Assembly: GCF_022024115.1 (NCBI RefSeq) | Contig: NZ_CP091792.1 | Location: 2,046,001-2,110,000, forward strand | DNA: 64,000 nucleotides | Direction: 5' to 3' | Origin: Prevotella communis | Lineage (GTDB): Bacteria; Bacteroidota; Bacteroidia; Bacteroidales; Bacteroidaceae | Shown: piece after piece, positions 15,263-23,937 of the stretch | How positions within the stretch are numbered: position 1 is the first letter of the stretch | Layout: every line of letters starts with the position of its first letter | Position numbers and translations under genes: made by a program | The notes under the pieces: generated by a model | The model's database searches: none | Told to the model about the DNA's origin: nothing | What the model saw: the letters and a program-made list of their open reading frames with translations, nothing else

Positions 15263-15827
15263 CATTATAGATACGTTGTACGGGAAGTCCCATCACATTG
15301 AAATAACTGCCGTGGATACTGGTGACACCCACATAGCCTATCCACTCCTGAATACCATAGGCACCGGCTTTATCATAGGGCTTATACACCTCAATATAAT
15401 GGTTGATTTCCTCGTCAGTAAGCGTTTTAAAGGTCACATCGGTAGTCACAGAGAAATGATGCTGACGAGTCTTGGTGGTCAGACAGACGCCCGTTGTCAC
15501 CTGATGCGTGACGCCACTGAGTTTCTTCAGCATCCTGCGGGCATCATCGGCATCCACAGGTTTTCCCATCACTTCATCACATGCGATGACCACGGTATCG
15601 GCAGTAATAATCAAATCGTGATCAGCCATCAGCTCACGATAAGCGGCGGCCTTCTCCGTGGAGATATACTCTGCTATCTGACTAACAGGCAGGTCGTCAG
15701 GATAAGACTCTTCGATATCAGGCAGCACCTTTACTTCGAAAGGAATCCCCAACCCTCCCAGTAACTCCCGTCTGCGTGGCGAATTACTGGCCAGAATGAT
15801 ATGATAATTCTTCAGATTCTCAAACAT
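15243..15827 (-). CDS. maf: Maf-family nucleoside triphosphate pyrophosphatase
   Basis: Maf proteins hydrolyse non-canonical or modified nucleoside triphosphates to monophosphates. The 194-residue protein carries the family start IILASNSPRRRELL, the catalytic region ADTVV and the later VTTGVCL and YGIQ motifs. The frame extends to 15860, but ATG 15827 overlaps the kdsC stop as TAATG and starts just before the first conserved strand, which indicates translational coupling. It is the last gene of the nitroreductase-DUF2520-kdsC-maf operon. Confidence 0.93.
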   Translation of the reverse strand: MFENLKNYHIILASNSPRRRELLGGLGIPFEVKVLPDIEESYPDDLPVSQIAEYISTEKAAAYRELMADHDLIITADTVVIACDEVMGKPVDADDARRMLKKLSGVTHQVTTGVCLTTKTRQHHFSVTTDVTFKTLTDEEINHYIEVYKPYDKAGAYGIQEWIGYVGVTSIHGSYFNVMGLPVQRIYNELATFI

Positions 15828-16345
15828 TACCATCCAAACGCTTTTTCGTCCTTCAACCATTTTCCCTGGGCACGCAGCACCTGCTCTACCACATCACGGC
15901 CACAACCGTAGCCTCCATCACGCTGACTCACATAGAGGCTCACATCCTTGACCTCCGTACAGGCATCCTTAGGACAAACCGGGCAGCCTACACGGCGCAT
16001 GACTTCCAGATCGGGGATATCATCACCCATATACATCACCTCTTCCTCCTTCAGATGGTATTTCTCAAGGAAAGCCTCGTAGGTCTTGATCTTTACAGAG
16101 CATCCTATATAAATATCCTGCACGCCAAGTGCCTCATAGCGCACTCGCACAGACTCCACATTGGCACCAGTCATAATGGCGATATGAAGTCCCATCTTCA
16201 CAGCCAGCTGAATGGCATAGCCATCCTTGATGTTCACCGTACGGAGCGGCCATCCATCGGTGCCCAACGTGATTGTTTCTGCCGATAGCACACCGTCGAT
16301 ATCAAATATCACGGCACGTATCTTTTTCAAATCGTAATTAATCAT
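15827..16345 (-). CDS. kdsC: 3-deoxy-D-manno-octulosonate 8-phosphate phosphatase
   Basis: KdsC is a HAD-superfamily phosphatase that makes free Kdo for lipopolysaccharide. The 172-residue protein has the nucleophile motif [12 protein letters not shown], motif II MTGANV, and the metal site [12 protein letters not shown] followed by CPKDA, all KdsC-like. It overlaps DUF2520 by 8 bp and maf by 1 bp. kdsB, encoding the next Kdo-pathway enzyme, is at 31.1 kb. Confidence 0.93.
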   Translation of the reverse strand: MINYDLKKIRAVIFDIDGVLSAETITLGTDGWPLRTVNIKDGYAIQLAVKMGLHIAIMTGANVESVRVRYEALGVQDIYIGCSVKIKTYEAFLEKYHLKEEEVMYMGDDIPDLEVMRRVGCPVCPKDACTEVKDVSLYVSQRDGGYGCGRDVVEQVLRAQGKWLKDEKAFGW

Positions 16346-17114
16346 TAGAATTCAATGTTTCAATAATGCTTTTACTCATGATATCATATATCTGCTGCAT
16401 CTGAGGATTGTCGGCAAGAAGGGCTTTCTGGGCGTCCATCACATTTTCATCACGACGCGCAGCTGGTCCAGTCTGAGCCTCACGCGGGTGAACAGTCTCC
16501 ACCTTCTCTGCAGTCTCTCTTATCAACGGAAGCATAGACTCGAAAGGAAGTCCGTGGGCCTCCAGGATCTGAGCGGAAAGGGCATAGCAATGATTGGCAA
16601 AATTGCAGGCGAAAACTGCAGCCAGATGCAGATAACGGCGCTCAGAACTGTTGAGCTCATGCACATTGGCACTCAGCGTCTGGGCAACTTTCCGGGCCAA
16701 ATCCAATGTACCGGCATCACGACCTTCAATAAATATATGTACGCGCGAAAAATCGACAGCCTTTTCCTTTGAGAATGTCTGCATAGGATAAAACACGCCA
16801 CAATGCTGGTGTTCACCAAAGACACTCATGGGAATAGAACCCGCTGTATGAAGAAAAACCTGCTGTTCCCTACCCTTCCTGAGTTCTGAGATGACATCCT
16901 TTAAGACGGAATCCTTCACAGACAGGATAAAGACATCGGCCTTTTCAGGCAAGGCATCAATACGATTCGACGGTGTCGCATGAACCTCGCCTGCCAATGC
17001 TTCTGCAGAGGTAATTGTGCGACTGTAAACAGCCGTAATACGGTGTCCACCGGCATACAACGCCTTAGCAAGATGTGTTGCCACACGACCAGCCCCTACA
17101 AATACGATTTCCAT
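16338..17114 (-). CDS. Rossmann-like and DUF2520 domain protein
   Basis: The 258-residue protein begins with a dinucleotide-binding strand-loop [16 protein letters not shown] and has a C-terminal helical DUF2520 region containing [15 protein letters not shown] and the motif [10 protein letters not shown]. It resembles oxidoreductases of the ketopantoate/6-phosphogluconate dehydrogenase type, but its substrate is unknown. It overlaps kdsC by 8 bp and touches the nitroreductase gene, so it is co-transcribed with them. Confidence 0.88.
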   Translation of the reverse strand: MEIVFVGAGRVATHLAKALYAGGHRITAVYSRTITSAEALAGEVHATPSNRIDALPEKADVFILSVKDSVLKDVISELRKGREQQVFLHTAGSIPMSVFGEHQHCGVFYPMQTFSKEKAVDFSRVHIFIEGRDAGTLDLARKVAQTLSANVHELNSSERRYLHLAAVFACNFANHCYALSAQILEAHGLPFESMLPLIRETAEKVETVHPREAQTGPAARRDENVMDAQKALLADNPQMQQIYDIMSKSIIETLNSND

Positions 17115-17641
17115 CAGAACTTGTCAATATGTACGTTTTCCCACTTCAGTTTATCCTCATTCTGGGGCTGACGCTCATCGGCCTTATGACCAAAGGCTAT
17201 GACGCACAATACGTTATAATTCTCGGGAATATCAAGGATACCACGAATCACGGTATCTGCACTTGTGCCGTCACTCAGTCCACGACCACGCATCTGCACC
17301 CAACAAGAACCAAGTCCCAGTTCCTCTGCCTGATACTGCATAGAGATAGCAGCAATAGAACCATCCTCTACCCAACAATCGTTCTGCATAGGGTCACCCA
17401 GCACAACGATAGCCAGCGAGGCTCCTTTTATAAGTTGTCCACCCATATCCTTAGCGTCAGACAGCTTTTCAAGGTCAGCCTTATTGTCAACTACCACAAA
17501 TTGCCAGGCACGCTGTCCTTTTGAAGTGGGCGACATCAAGGCGGCACGGAGAATCAGTTTCACGTCATCGCCATCAATTTCCTGTTCGGTAAACTTGCGA
17601 TGCGAACGGCGCATCTGCGCCAGAGTCTTAAAGTCAGTCAT
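17114..17641 (-). CDS. Nitroreductase family protein
   Basis: This 175-residue FMN-type reductase shows the family's N-terminal RRSHRKF and SPTSKGQRAWQFVVV, and the later GLGSCWVQMRGR. Such enzymes use NAD(P)H to reduce quinones, nitro compounds or flavins in the cytoplasm. It is the first gene of the operon running through DUF2520, kdsC and maf; its promoter is just upstream. Confidence 0.9.
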   Translation of the reverse strand: MTDFKTLAQMRRSHRKFTEQEIDGDDVKLILRAALMSPTSKGQRAWQFVVVDNKADLEKLSDAKDMGGQLIKGASLAIVVLGDPMQNDCWVEDGSIAAISMQYQAEELGLGSCWVQMRGRGLSDGTSADTVIRGILDIPENYNVLCVIAFGHKADERQPQNEDKLKWENVHIDKF

Positions 17642-17666
17642 AGTCTATTTCTATATATTTTTCATG

Positions 17667-17674
17667 CAAAGGTA
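17667..17674 (-). promoter_or_regulatory. -7 element of the nitroreductase-kdsC-maf operon
   Basis: The minus strand reads TACCTTTG, 25 bp before the start at 17641. Confidence 0.65.
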
Positions 17675-17716
17675 ACAATTTCCCACAAAAACGCACGCTT
17701 TTTAAGAAAGATTTTG

Positions 17717-17724
17717 TATTTTTG
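17717..17724 (+). promoter_or_regulatory. -7 element, almost leaderless, of the FemAB/GNAT-like gene
   Basis: TATTTTTG ends 6 bp before the ATG at 17731, so the message would have only a few untranslated bases. Confidence 0.55.
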
Positions 17725-17730
17725 CGCCCG

Positions 17731-18714
17731 ATGAGCGAGCTAACCATTAACATCTACACAAACCCAAGTCATCTGCCAAAGGGACTGCATGAAGAAAACA
17801 TCTTTCATAGCAGACAGTATTTCCTGTTGGCAAAGAACACACCCCGGCTGAAGCCTTACATGGTAACTGTCGAGACTGGGGATCATGTGATTATTGCCCA
17901 GATGTTAGCATTGATTCGCTATCGTGCCTCATGGATTCCTCCTTATTTATATCGCCACTGCATGATACTTGGTGAAGGGGTATACGATTCTGACTATGCC
18001 GAACAGCGAGCAGAACTCTTTGGTATGATGCTGGAACAACTCACGGCTAAGATTGGCAGATGGACGCTGTATATTGAGGTGAGCCACCTGAGCAGTAAGA
18101 TGTTTGCATATAAACAGTTACGCGAACGCCATTTCTTCCCGGTACGCTGGAACAGCATACACAACTCCCTGCATTCACGAACGCCAGAGGAACGTATCAA
18201 CGACCGCTTACTGCGTCATATCAAGTCTTCCTATGAACGAGGTGTCATCACCGACGAGGTAAAATCTGAGGAGGATTTCATCTCATTCATGAAACTCATG
18301 AGACGACATAACAGACTGAAGCCCAAGCGATATATCCCTGCCGATGAGTTTTTCCGGGGATTACACGAAAGCGAAAACGGATGTTTGTATGTCACCCGTT
18401 ATCACGGACACATTATCGGTTGTTCTGCTTTAGTCTATAGTGAGAACCAGGCTTATCTATGGTATTCGGCTTACAGACGTAAGACTTTTGCATTCCTTCA
18501 CCCTGCCGACATCACCATCTGGCATGCCATCAAGGATTCCTACTCCAAAGGCTATGAGCATATCTATTTCATGGATGTAGGACTGCCTTTCCGCAAGAAT
18601 GCCTTTCGCGAATTCCTGCTCCGTTTCGGAGGAAAGCCCGCCAGCAGCTACCGATGGTTCCATTGCACTATTGGGTGGATAAACAGTCTGCTTTCGTGGT
18701 TTTATCGCGACTAA
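17731..18714 (+). CDS. GNAT/FemAB-like acyltransferase protein
   Basis: The 327-residue soluble protein shows two weakly similar halves, as in FemAB/BioF2-type double GNAT folds. The C-terminal half holds GCLYVTRYHGHIIGCSALVY and AYLWYSAYRR, typical of the acetyl- or aminoacyl-CoA binding core, followed by IYFMDVGLPFRKN. The substrate is unknown; peptidoglycan or lipid amine acylation is possible. The frame opens at a TTG (17722), but ATG 17731 fits the promoter. The TonB receptor follows after 37 bp and may be co-transcribed. Confidence 0.7.
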   Translation: MSELTINIYTNPSHLPKGLHEENIFHSRQYFLLAKNTPRLKPYMVTVETGDHVIIAQMLALIRYRASWIPPYLYRHCMILGEGVYDSDYAEQRAELFGMMLEQLTAKIGRWTLYIEVSHLSSKMFAYKQLRERHFFPVRWNSIHNSLHSRTPEERINDRLLRHIKSSYERGVITDEVKSEEDFISFMKLMRRHNRLKPKRYIPADEFFRGLHESENGCLYVTRYHGHIIGCSALVYSENQAYLWYSAYRRKTFAFLHPADITIWHAIKDSYSKGYEHIYFMDVGLPFRKNAFREFLLRFGGKPASSYRWFHCTIGWINSLLSWFYRD

Positions 18715-18751
18715 AAATAATAAAAGCATAATTCTTGCGTTATTATTTTTG

Positions 18752-21127
18752 ATGAAACAATTCACCAAACGATTCATGCTTTTGTCTGTCATCATCATGA
18801 CAGGCTTATGTGCTATGGCCCAGTCGTTCACCTTAAAGGGAAAAGTAACCGATGAGGATGGAAACGCCCTGGAGCTGGCAACTGTGTCATGTGTAGAACA
18901 AGCTACGGTGACGATGACGAACCTGAAAGGTGAATTCCAGGTAAAATTACAATCGGCCGATTCTGTTGTGGTGAAATTCTCAATGATTGGCTATAAACCT
19001 CGCATCCGCGTCCTGCGTAACCCCAAAACCACGCAGACACTCCTCATACAACTGCACGGACTGGATGAACTCAACGAGGTGGTGATTACACAAAAGCGCC
19101 GACAGACAGAGCAGATGGAACAACTGGACATCAAGGATATCCAGGCGATGCCATCAACCACAGGCAATGCTGTAGAGGAACTAATACAACAACAGGCAGG
19201 CGTATCTACTCATAACGAATTATCCAGTCAATACAACGTGCGCGGTGGCTCATTTGATGAGAACTCTGTTTATATCAATAATGTAGAAGTATACCGTCCA
19301 CTACTCATCCGGAGCGGGCAGCAGGAAGGTCTTTCTGTCATCAATCCCGATATGGTTGAGAAGATTGGATTCTCAAGTGGTGGCTTTTCTGCAAAATACG
19401 GCGACAAGATGTCCAGCGCACTCGATATCACTTATAAACGTCCAAAAGCTTTCGAGGCGTCGGCAACAGCATCACTACTTGGTGGAAGCGGCTATGTGGG
19501 TATGAGCAACAAGAAATTTTCCATGAGCCACGGTCTGCGCTACAAAACCAACCGATACCTGTTGGGCTCTTTGGAAACCACTGGAGAATATCGTCCGAAC
19601 CAACTTGATTATCAGACGTATATCACCTATACCCCCAATCGCAGTTGGACATTGGAGTTATTAGGAAATATCTCCGAAAACCATTACGACTTCAAGCCTA
19701 AAGACCGCGAGACGTCTTTCGGAACGATGGAAGATGCAAAATCATTCAAAGTATATTTCGATGGTCAGGAGAAAGATATCTTCCGCACGATTTTCGGTAC
19801 GGCAGGTATCACTCGCCACCTGGGTGATTCTACACATATCAAGTTACTTTGGTCTGCATTCCACACCAAAGAACAGGAATGCTATGATATCCAAGGACAA
19901 TACTGGCTGAACGATGCACAGAGCAGCGATCAGCTTGGCGTTGGCACTTATGCTGAACATGCACGTAACTACCTCACAGCCAACGTGCAAAGTTTAAAGT
20001 TGATATATAACCGCCGTTTCCGTCAGCATGACGTGGAAGCTGGTCTGACATATAAATGGGAACATATCAAGGAACAAAGTCGTGAATACGAAATGCGCGA
20101 CTCCAGCGGGTATTCCATTCCTCACACCGCCAATCGTCTGGATATGATTTACACGCTCTCATCAAAAAACGATATCAAGTCCACCCGTACAGAGGGATAT
20201 ATTCAGGACATCCTTCGTTGGCATCGTAATGACACGCATTACACGCTGAACTATGGTGTCAGATTCACCCATTGGTCCTACAATAAAGAGACGCTGTTAT
20301 CCCCCCGAGTCTCACTGGCTATCGTGCCGGCTTTCAATCAGGACCTGACTTATCGTTTTGCTGCAGGCCTCTACTATCAGGCTCCATTCTATAAAGAGAT
20401 GCGCGACACGACAACCACAGCAGGCATTACAGTTGTCAAGCTCAACAAAAATATCAAGAGCCAGCGCTCCCTACAGTTTTTTGCAGCCATGGACTACCGT
20501 TTCCGCATGAACGAGCGTCCATTCAAGTTCACAGCAGAGGCCTATTACAAGGCATTGTCAAACCTGATTCCCTACAACGTACAAAACGTAAAAATCACCT
20601 ATTACGGTGAGAATCTCTGTTCTGGCTATGCTGCAGGTCTCGACTTCAAGCTCTACGGTGAATTTGTACCAGGTACAGACTCTTGGATATCACTCTCATT
20701 GATGCGCACCCAACAGAAGATGAATGGGCAATGGATATCGATGCCTACTGATCAACGCTATGCACTAAACCTGCATTTCACCGATTATTTCCCTGGCACG
20801 GAACGATGGAAAATGACGCTCAAGCTAGCCTATGCTGATGGCCTACCCTTTGGTGCACCCCACAGAGGACTGGAGGGTCAGAACTTCCGTGCGCCAGCCT
20901 ACAAGCGTGCAGATATTGGTATGAGCTATCTGGCTTATGATTCCAAAAACACGACAAACAAATCCTTCTTAAAAAATATTTGGTTAGGCATTGATTGCCT
21001 TAATCTCTTCGGCATTTCCAACGTTAACAGCTACTATTGGGTAACTGATGTCACCAATAGGCAATGGGCTGTGCCTAACTATTTAACAGGTAGACAAATA
21101 AACGGAAAAATCATCATCAACTTCTAA
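18752..21127 (+). CDS. TonB-dependent receptor with carboxypeptidase-like N-terminal domain
   Basis: This 791-residue outer-membrane protein has a signal peptide ending AMAQ, then a CarboxypepD-reg-like beta domain (about 25-105, KGKVTDEDGNALELATV). A plug domain follows (about 115-225, with YNVRGGSFDENSVYINNVEVY), then a 22-stranded barrel ending IIINF. It imports an unknown ligand using TonB energy. No SusD gene is adjacent, and the length is shorter than SusC proteins, so siderophore, vitamin or peptide uptake is more likely than glycan. A TATTTTTG box abuts the ATG, which may be coincidence. Confidence 0.93.
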   Translation: MKQFTKRFMLLSVIIMTGLCAMAQSFTLKGKVTDEDGNALELATVSCVEQATVTMTNLKGEFQVKLQSADSVVVKFSMIGYKPRIRVLRNPKTTQTLLIQLHGLDELNEVVITQKRRQTEQMEQLDIKDIQAMPSTTGNAVEELIQQQAGVSTHNELSSQYNVRGGSFDENSVYINNVEVYRPLLIRSGQQEGLSVINPDMVEKIGFSSGGFSAKYGDKMSSALDITYKRPKAFEASATASLLGGSGYVGMSNKKFSMSHGLRYKTNRYLLGSLETTGEYRPNQLDYQTYITYTPNRSWTLELLGNISENHYDFKPKDRETSFGTMEDAKSFKVYFDGQEKDIFRTIFGTAGITRHLGDSTHIKLLWSAFHTKEQECYDIQGQYWLNDAQSSDQLGVGTYAEHARNYLTANVQSLKLIYNRRFRQHDVEAGLTYKWEHIKEQSREYEMRDSSGYSIPHTANRLDMIYTLSSKNDIKSTRTEGYIQDILRWHRNDTHYTLNYGVRFTHWSYNKETLLSPRVSLAIVPAFNQDLTYRFAAGLYYQAPFYKEMRDTTTTAGITVVKLNKNIKSQRSLQFFAAMDYRFRMNERPFKFTAEAYYKALSNLIPYNVQNVKITYYGENLCSGYAAGLDFKLYGEFVPGTDSWISLSLMRTQQKMNGQWISMPTDQRYALNLHFTDYFPGTERWKMTLKLAYADGLPFGAPHRGLEGQNFRAPAYKRADIGMSYLAYDSKNTTNKSFLKNIWLGIDCLNLFGISNVNSYYWVTDVTNRQWAVPNYLTGRQINGKIIINF

Positions 21128-21184
21128 TACTGTTAATTTTTTATAAATTAAGCACAAAAACACACCGTTTGTCGAACAATTTAC

Positions 21185-21192
21185 TACCTTTG
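21185..21192 (+). promoter_or_regulatory. -7 element of the LruC lipoprotein gene
   Basis: TACCTTTG lies 54 bp before the ATG at 21247; a TTTG at 21168 is closer than the usual -33 spacing. Confidence 0.6.
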
Positions 21193-21246
21193 CAGCATAT
21201 AATCATTAAAAATATAGATTTATTCGGCAAATAATTTTACACCAAT

Positions 21247-23334
21247 ATGAAAAAGCTACATTTAGTCCTAATGACAGCCGCATCTTTGCTGTTTGTCAAT
21301 TGTATGAATCATGATGACGACATGAACGTCAACATTCCTCTTGACAAGAATGCCGTCTCTGAGAATGCGAAAGAGTTATTTGGTGAAATTGACCCCAGCC
21401 AGGACTGGAGTTCAATTACCCAGGGTTCTATCATCGTTACAGCCGATGCTGATCTGAAAGACATTGAGAAGGTGCAGATCCTGACTGAGTCTCCTTTCAG
21501 CAACAGCAATGCTTTTGTATTAAACGAGGCAAACGTCAGCAAGGGACAGAAAGTTAAACTTGTTTACGACGCACCAAACGTTTATGACACATTGTTTGCC
21601 GCATGCATTAGCAAAGACAAAACCTATTATGTCAAGGTATTCTCTGTTAACGATAGTGAGGTTAGTTTTACTGAACCTGCTAACGCACGCATGAACAGAG
21701 CAAGTGAAGCTACAAACGGATTCCCCGCTGCCAGTGCTATTATATTGGGACAGCCTAAGAAATCTGTCAATGCCTTGCGTGCAGAAGCTTCAAAAGAAAA
21801 AGGCTACTTCGCTGCAAATGAAAAGGACAATGGTACTGGAAATTATTGGAAATACACAGAATGGAACAACGACTCTTGGCTGAATGACTATCTGTGGGCT
21901 CCCGTGGATGTTGCAGCAGGAAGCAATGGTTGGACCATTAAGGATGGAAATATTTACAGAACAAATCCTAATCAAAAAGAAGACCTAACCACCATTCAGT
22001 GGTTGGTGAGATATTATCTTCCCAAAAAGGATGATAATGGTGGTAAAAACAACAACTGGAAGAGTATTGTTGAAGGTACCAACTATTTCAAAGAGTATAA
22101 AAACCACTTCGTCAGCGATGGTAATCCTCTGACAATTGTTCCCCTCCAGATGAACACCACAGAAGGTAACTACAATGCTATCTATTATTACTATTTCAAG
22201 CCAGAAGAACTGGTTGGAAAGACTGACGAGCAGTTGGCTGAATTTATCAAGGCATTGCCTAAGTTCAAAGCTATCAACGGCTACAAGGGAGATAATGGAG
22301 CCTATCATAATGACAAAGAGTACCTCCTTCCCTATTATGGCGACAATGCCATTGCAAGTGGCAATACAGCCATCGCTAGTCTCAGCATCCCCAAGGGCTA
22401 TTTGATTGGTTTCATGAATCAAAAGACCAAGGATGAGACGATTAAATTAGCTATTAATGGTTGTACCTACGGCTTCGGTCCCCTGAACAAGGAAAGCAAC
22501 CACCTCGTTGGTCACTATTTCTCTGCACTATCCAAGGAGGTTAGTCAGCAGTCAATAAAGGTTTGGTACGAAAACGATGAAGAAAAAATATCAAGCAAAA
22601 CCACGACCAACTACGGTCTAACAACTGACGGTATGACTTGGGACAGCCCTCGTATTGGAATCTTCAGTGCAAACAAAAAGACATTCTTGTGCTTTGAGGA
22701 CGGTTCAGACTGTAACTTCAGTGACATGATTCTCGAAATCAATAGTGGTGTTGAACTCAATTATGATCCTATCGAACCACAAGCTGCCTCATATGTCATG
22801 TGCTTCGAGGATGAGCCTGAGACAGCTGACTACGACATGAATGACGTTGTTCTCCGTGGTATCCGTCTCAACGATGAGCAGATTGAAATCACTCTGATAG
22901 CATGTGGTGCTAACGATGAATTGGAAATCAAGGGTCTGCAGAACACACAGCGTTTGGGCAAGAAAGAAGTGCATAAGTTCTTTGGCGTAACCCCCGGTGA
23001 AGGTTTTATTAACACAGTAAAGGGCGAGAAGTACTTCACACCAGTTTCAGAAGTATTCAATATCGACAAGAATATCAGCGTTGAAGACTTCCTGAAGACA
23101 GTTTCCGTTTATAACCGCACCACAGGAAAGACCATTACAATGCCAAAGGAAAGTGAGCCTCCTTATGCAATCATCGTTCCTCTGAACTTCCGCTATCCCA
23201 TAGAGAGATGTAGCATCATCAGCGCATATCCTGATTTTGTAAAATGGGCACAGAACCGCAACGAGGCCACAGACTGGTATCTGAATGGTGTTGAGAACCG
23301 TCTCTATCCTGATATGTTCAGCACAGCAGAATAA
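21247..23334 (+). CDS. LruC-domain lipoprotein with DUF4114-like segment
   Basis: The 695-residue protein starts with a lipoprotein signal (LLFVNC). After a variable region, residues about 465-500 hold FLCFEDGSDCNFSDMILEI, a DUF4114-like calcium-site motif. A second such motif, YVMCFEDEPETADYDMNDVV, opens the C-terminal LruC/DUF4842 domain (about 515-690). The acidic DxNDxD-like loops suggest calcium binding. Proteins of this family are surface lipoproteins in Bacteroidales, with suggested roles in adhesion or matrix; the function is not established. The gene is monocistronic with a strong terminator. Confidence 0.85.
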   Translation: MKKLHLVLMTAASLLFVNCMNHDDDMNVNIPLDKNAVSENAKELFGEIDPSQDWSSITQGSIIVTADADLKDIEKVQILTESPFSNSNAFVLNEANVSKGQKVKLVYDAPNVYDTLFAACISKDKTYYVKVFSVNDSEVSFTEPANARMNRASEATNGFPAASAIILGQPKKSVNALRAEASKEKGYFAANEKDNGTGNYWKYTEWNNDSWLNDYLWAPVDVAAGSNGWTIKDGNIYRTNPNQKEDLTTIQWLVRYYLPKKDDNGGKNNNWKSIVEGTNYFKEYKNHFVSDGNPLTIVPLQMNTTEGNYNAIYYYYFKPEELVGKTDEQLAEFIKALPKFKAINGYKGDNGAYHNDKEYLLPYYGDNAIASGNTAIASLSIPKGYLIGFMNQKTKDETIKLAINGCTYGFGPLNKESNHLVGHYFSALSKEVSQQSIKVWYENDEEKISSKTTTNYGLTTDGMTWDSPRIGIFSANKKTFLCFEDGSDCNFSDMILEINSGVELNYDPIEPQAASYVMCFEDEPETADYDMNDVVLRGIRLNDEQIEITLIACGANDELEIKGLQNTQRLGKKEVHKFFGVTPGEGFINTVKGEKYFTPVSEVFNIDKNISVEDFLKTVSVYNRTTGKTITMPKESEPPYAIIVPLNFRYPIERCSIISAYPDFVKWAQNRNEATDWYLNGVENRLYPDMFSTAE

Positions 23335-23357
23335 TTATTATAGAAATATACCTCTTT

Positions 23358-23397
23358 AAGAGATTATTGCCGGGTTTCTGGCAATAATCTCTTTTTT
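23358..23397 (+). terminator. Terminator of the LruC lipoprotein gene
   Basis: AAGAGATTATTGCC (23358-23371) pairs with GGCAATAATCTCTT (23380-23393), followed by a T-run. Confidence 0.9.
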
Positions 23398-23443
23398 CTT
23401 ATAAAAAAGCCAAAAAAGGTAAGGCAATCTCACATATCTTTTG

Positions 23444-23451
23444 TACCTTTG
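23444..23451 (+). promoter_or_regulatory. -7 element of the methylmalonyl-CoA operon
   Basis: TACCTTTG lies 30 bp before the mce ATG at 23482. Confidence 0.65.
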
Positions 23452-23481
23452 CACCACATTTAAGTTTAAACTTTATAAAGT

Positions 23482-23892
23482 ATGAAGATTTCACACATTG
23501 AGCATTTGGGCATTGCTGTCCAGAGCATCGAAGAAAGCCTGCCATTCTTTACGGATGTGCTGGGCTTGGAGTGTTACGCTACAGAAGTTGTAGAAGACCA
23601 GAAAGTGAAAACTGCCTTCTTAAAGTGTGGCGAGGTGAAACTTGAACTATTGGAGCCCACAAGCCCCGAAAGCACTATTCAAAAGTGGCTTGACAAAGGC
23701 AACAAAGGTGTCCATCATGTGGCTTTCTGCATTGAGGATGGCGTAGCAAACTCATTGGCTGAAGTCAGCGAAAAGGGCGTTCGTCTTATTGACGAGAAGC
23801 CCCGTAAGGGTGCAGAAGGTTTAAACATAGCATTCCTTCACCCAAAGAGCACCTGCGGTATATTGACAGAACTCTGTGAACATCCGGAATAA
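23482..23892 (+). CDS. mce: Methylmalonyl-CoA epimerase
   Basis: The enzyme interconverts (R)- and (S)-methylmalonyl-CoA in the succinate-propionate pathway. The 136-residue VOC-fold protein has the N-terminal HIEHLGIAVQSIEESLPFF, the metal-ligand glutamate in LELLEP, and KGVHHVAF. It starts the four-gene run that continues with the carboxyltransferase, a small protein and the biotin carrier. Confidence 0.94.
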   Translation: MKISHIEHLGIAVQSIEESLPFFTDVLGLECYATEVVEDQKVKTAFLKCGEVKLELLEPTSPESTIQKWLDKGNKGVHHVAFCIEDGVANSLAEVSEKGVRLIDEKPRKGAEGLNIAFLHPKSTCGILTELCEHPE

Positions 23893-23897
23893 ATATT

Positions 23898-23937
23898 GTA
23901 ACATCGTAATAACGAAATAACGTAACAACGAAATGTC
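23898..23937 (+). repeat. Octamer-like spacer between mce and the carboxyltransferase
   Basis: The spacer is five 8-bp units: GTAACATC, GTAATAAC, GAAATAAC, GTAACAAC, GAAATGTC. The last unit contains the ATG at 23933. The spacing to the start codon is therefore set by repeat number. Confidence 0.7.
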
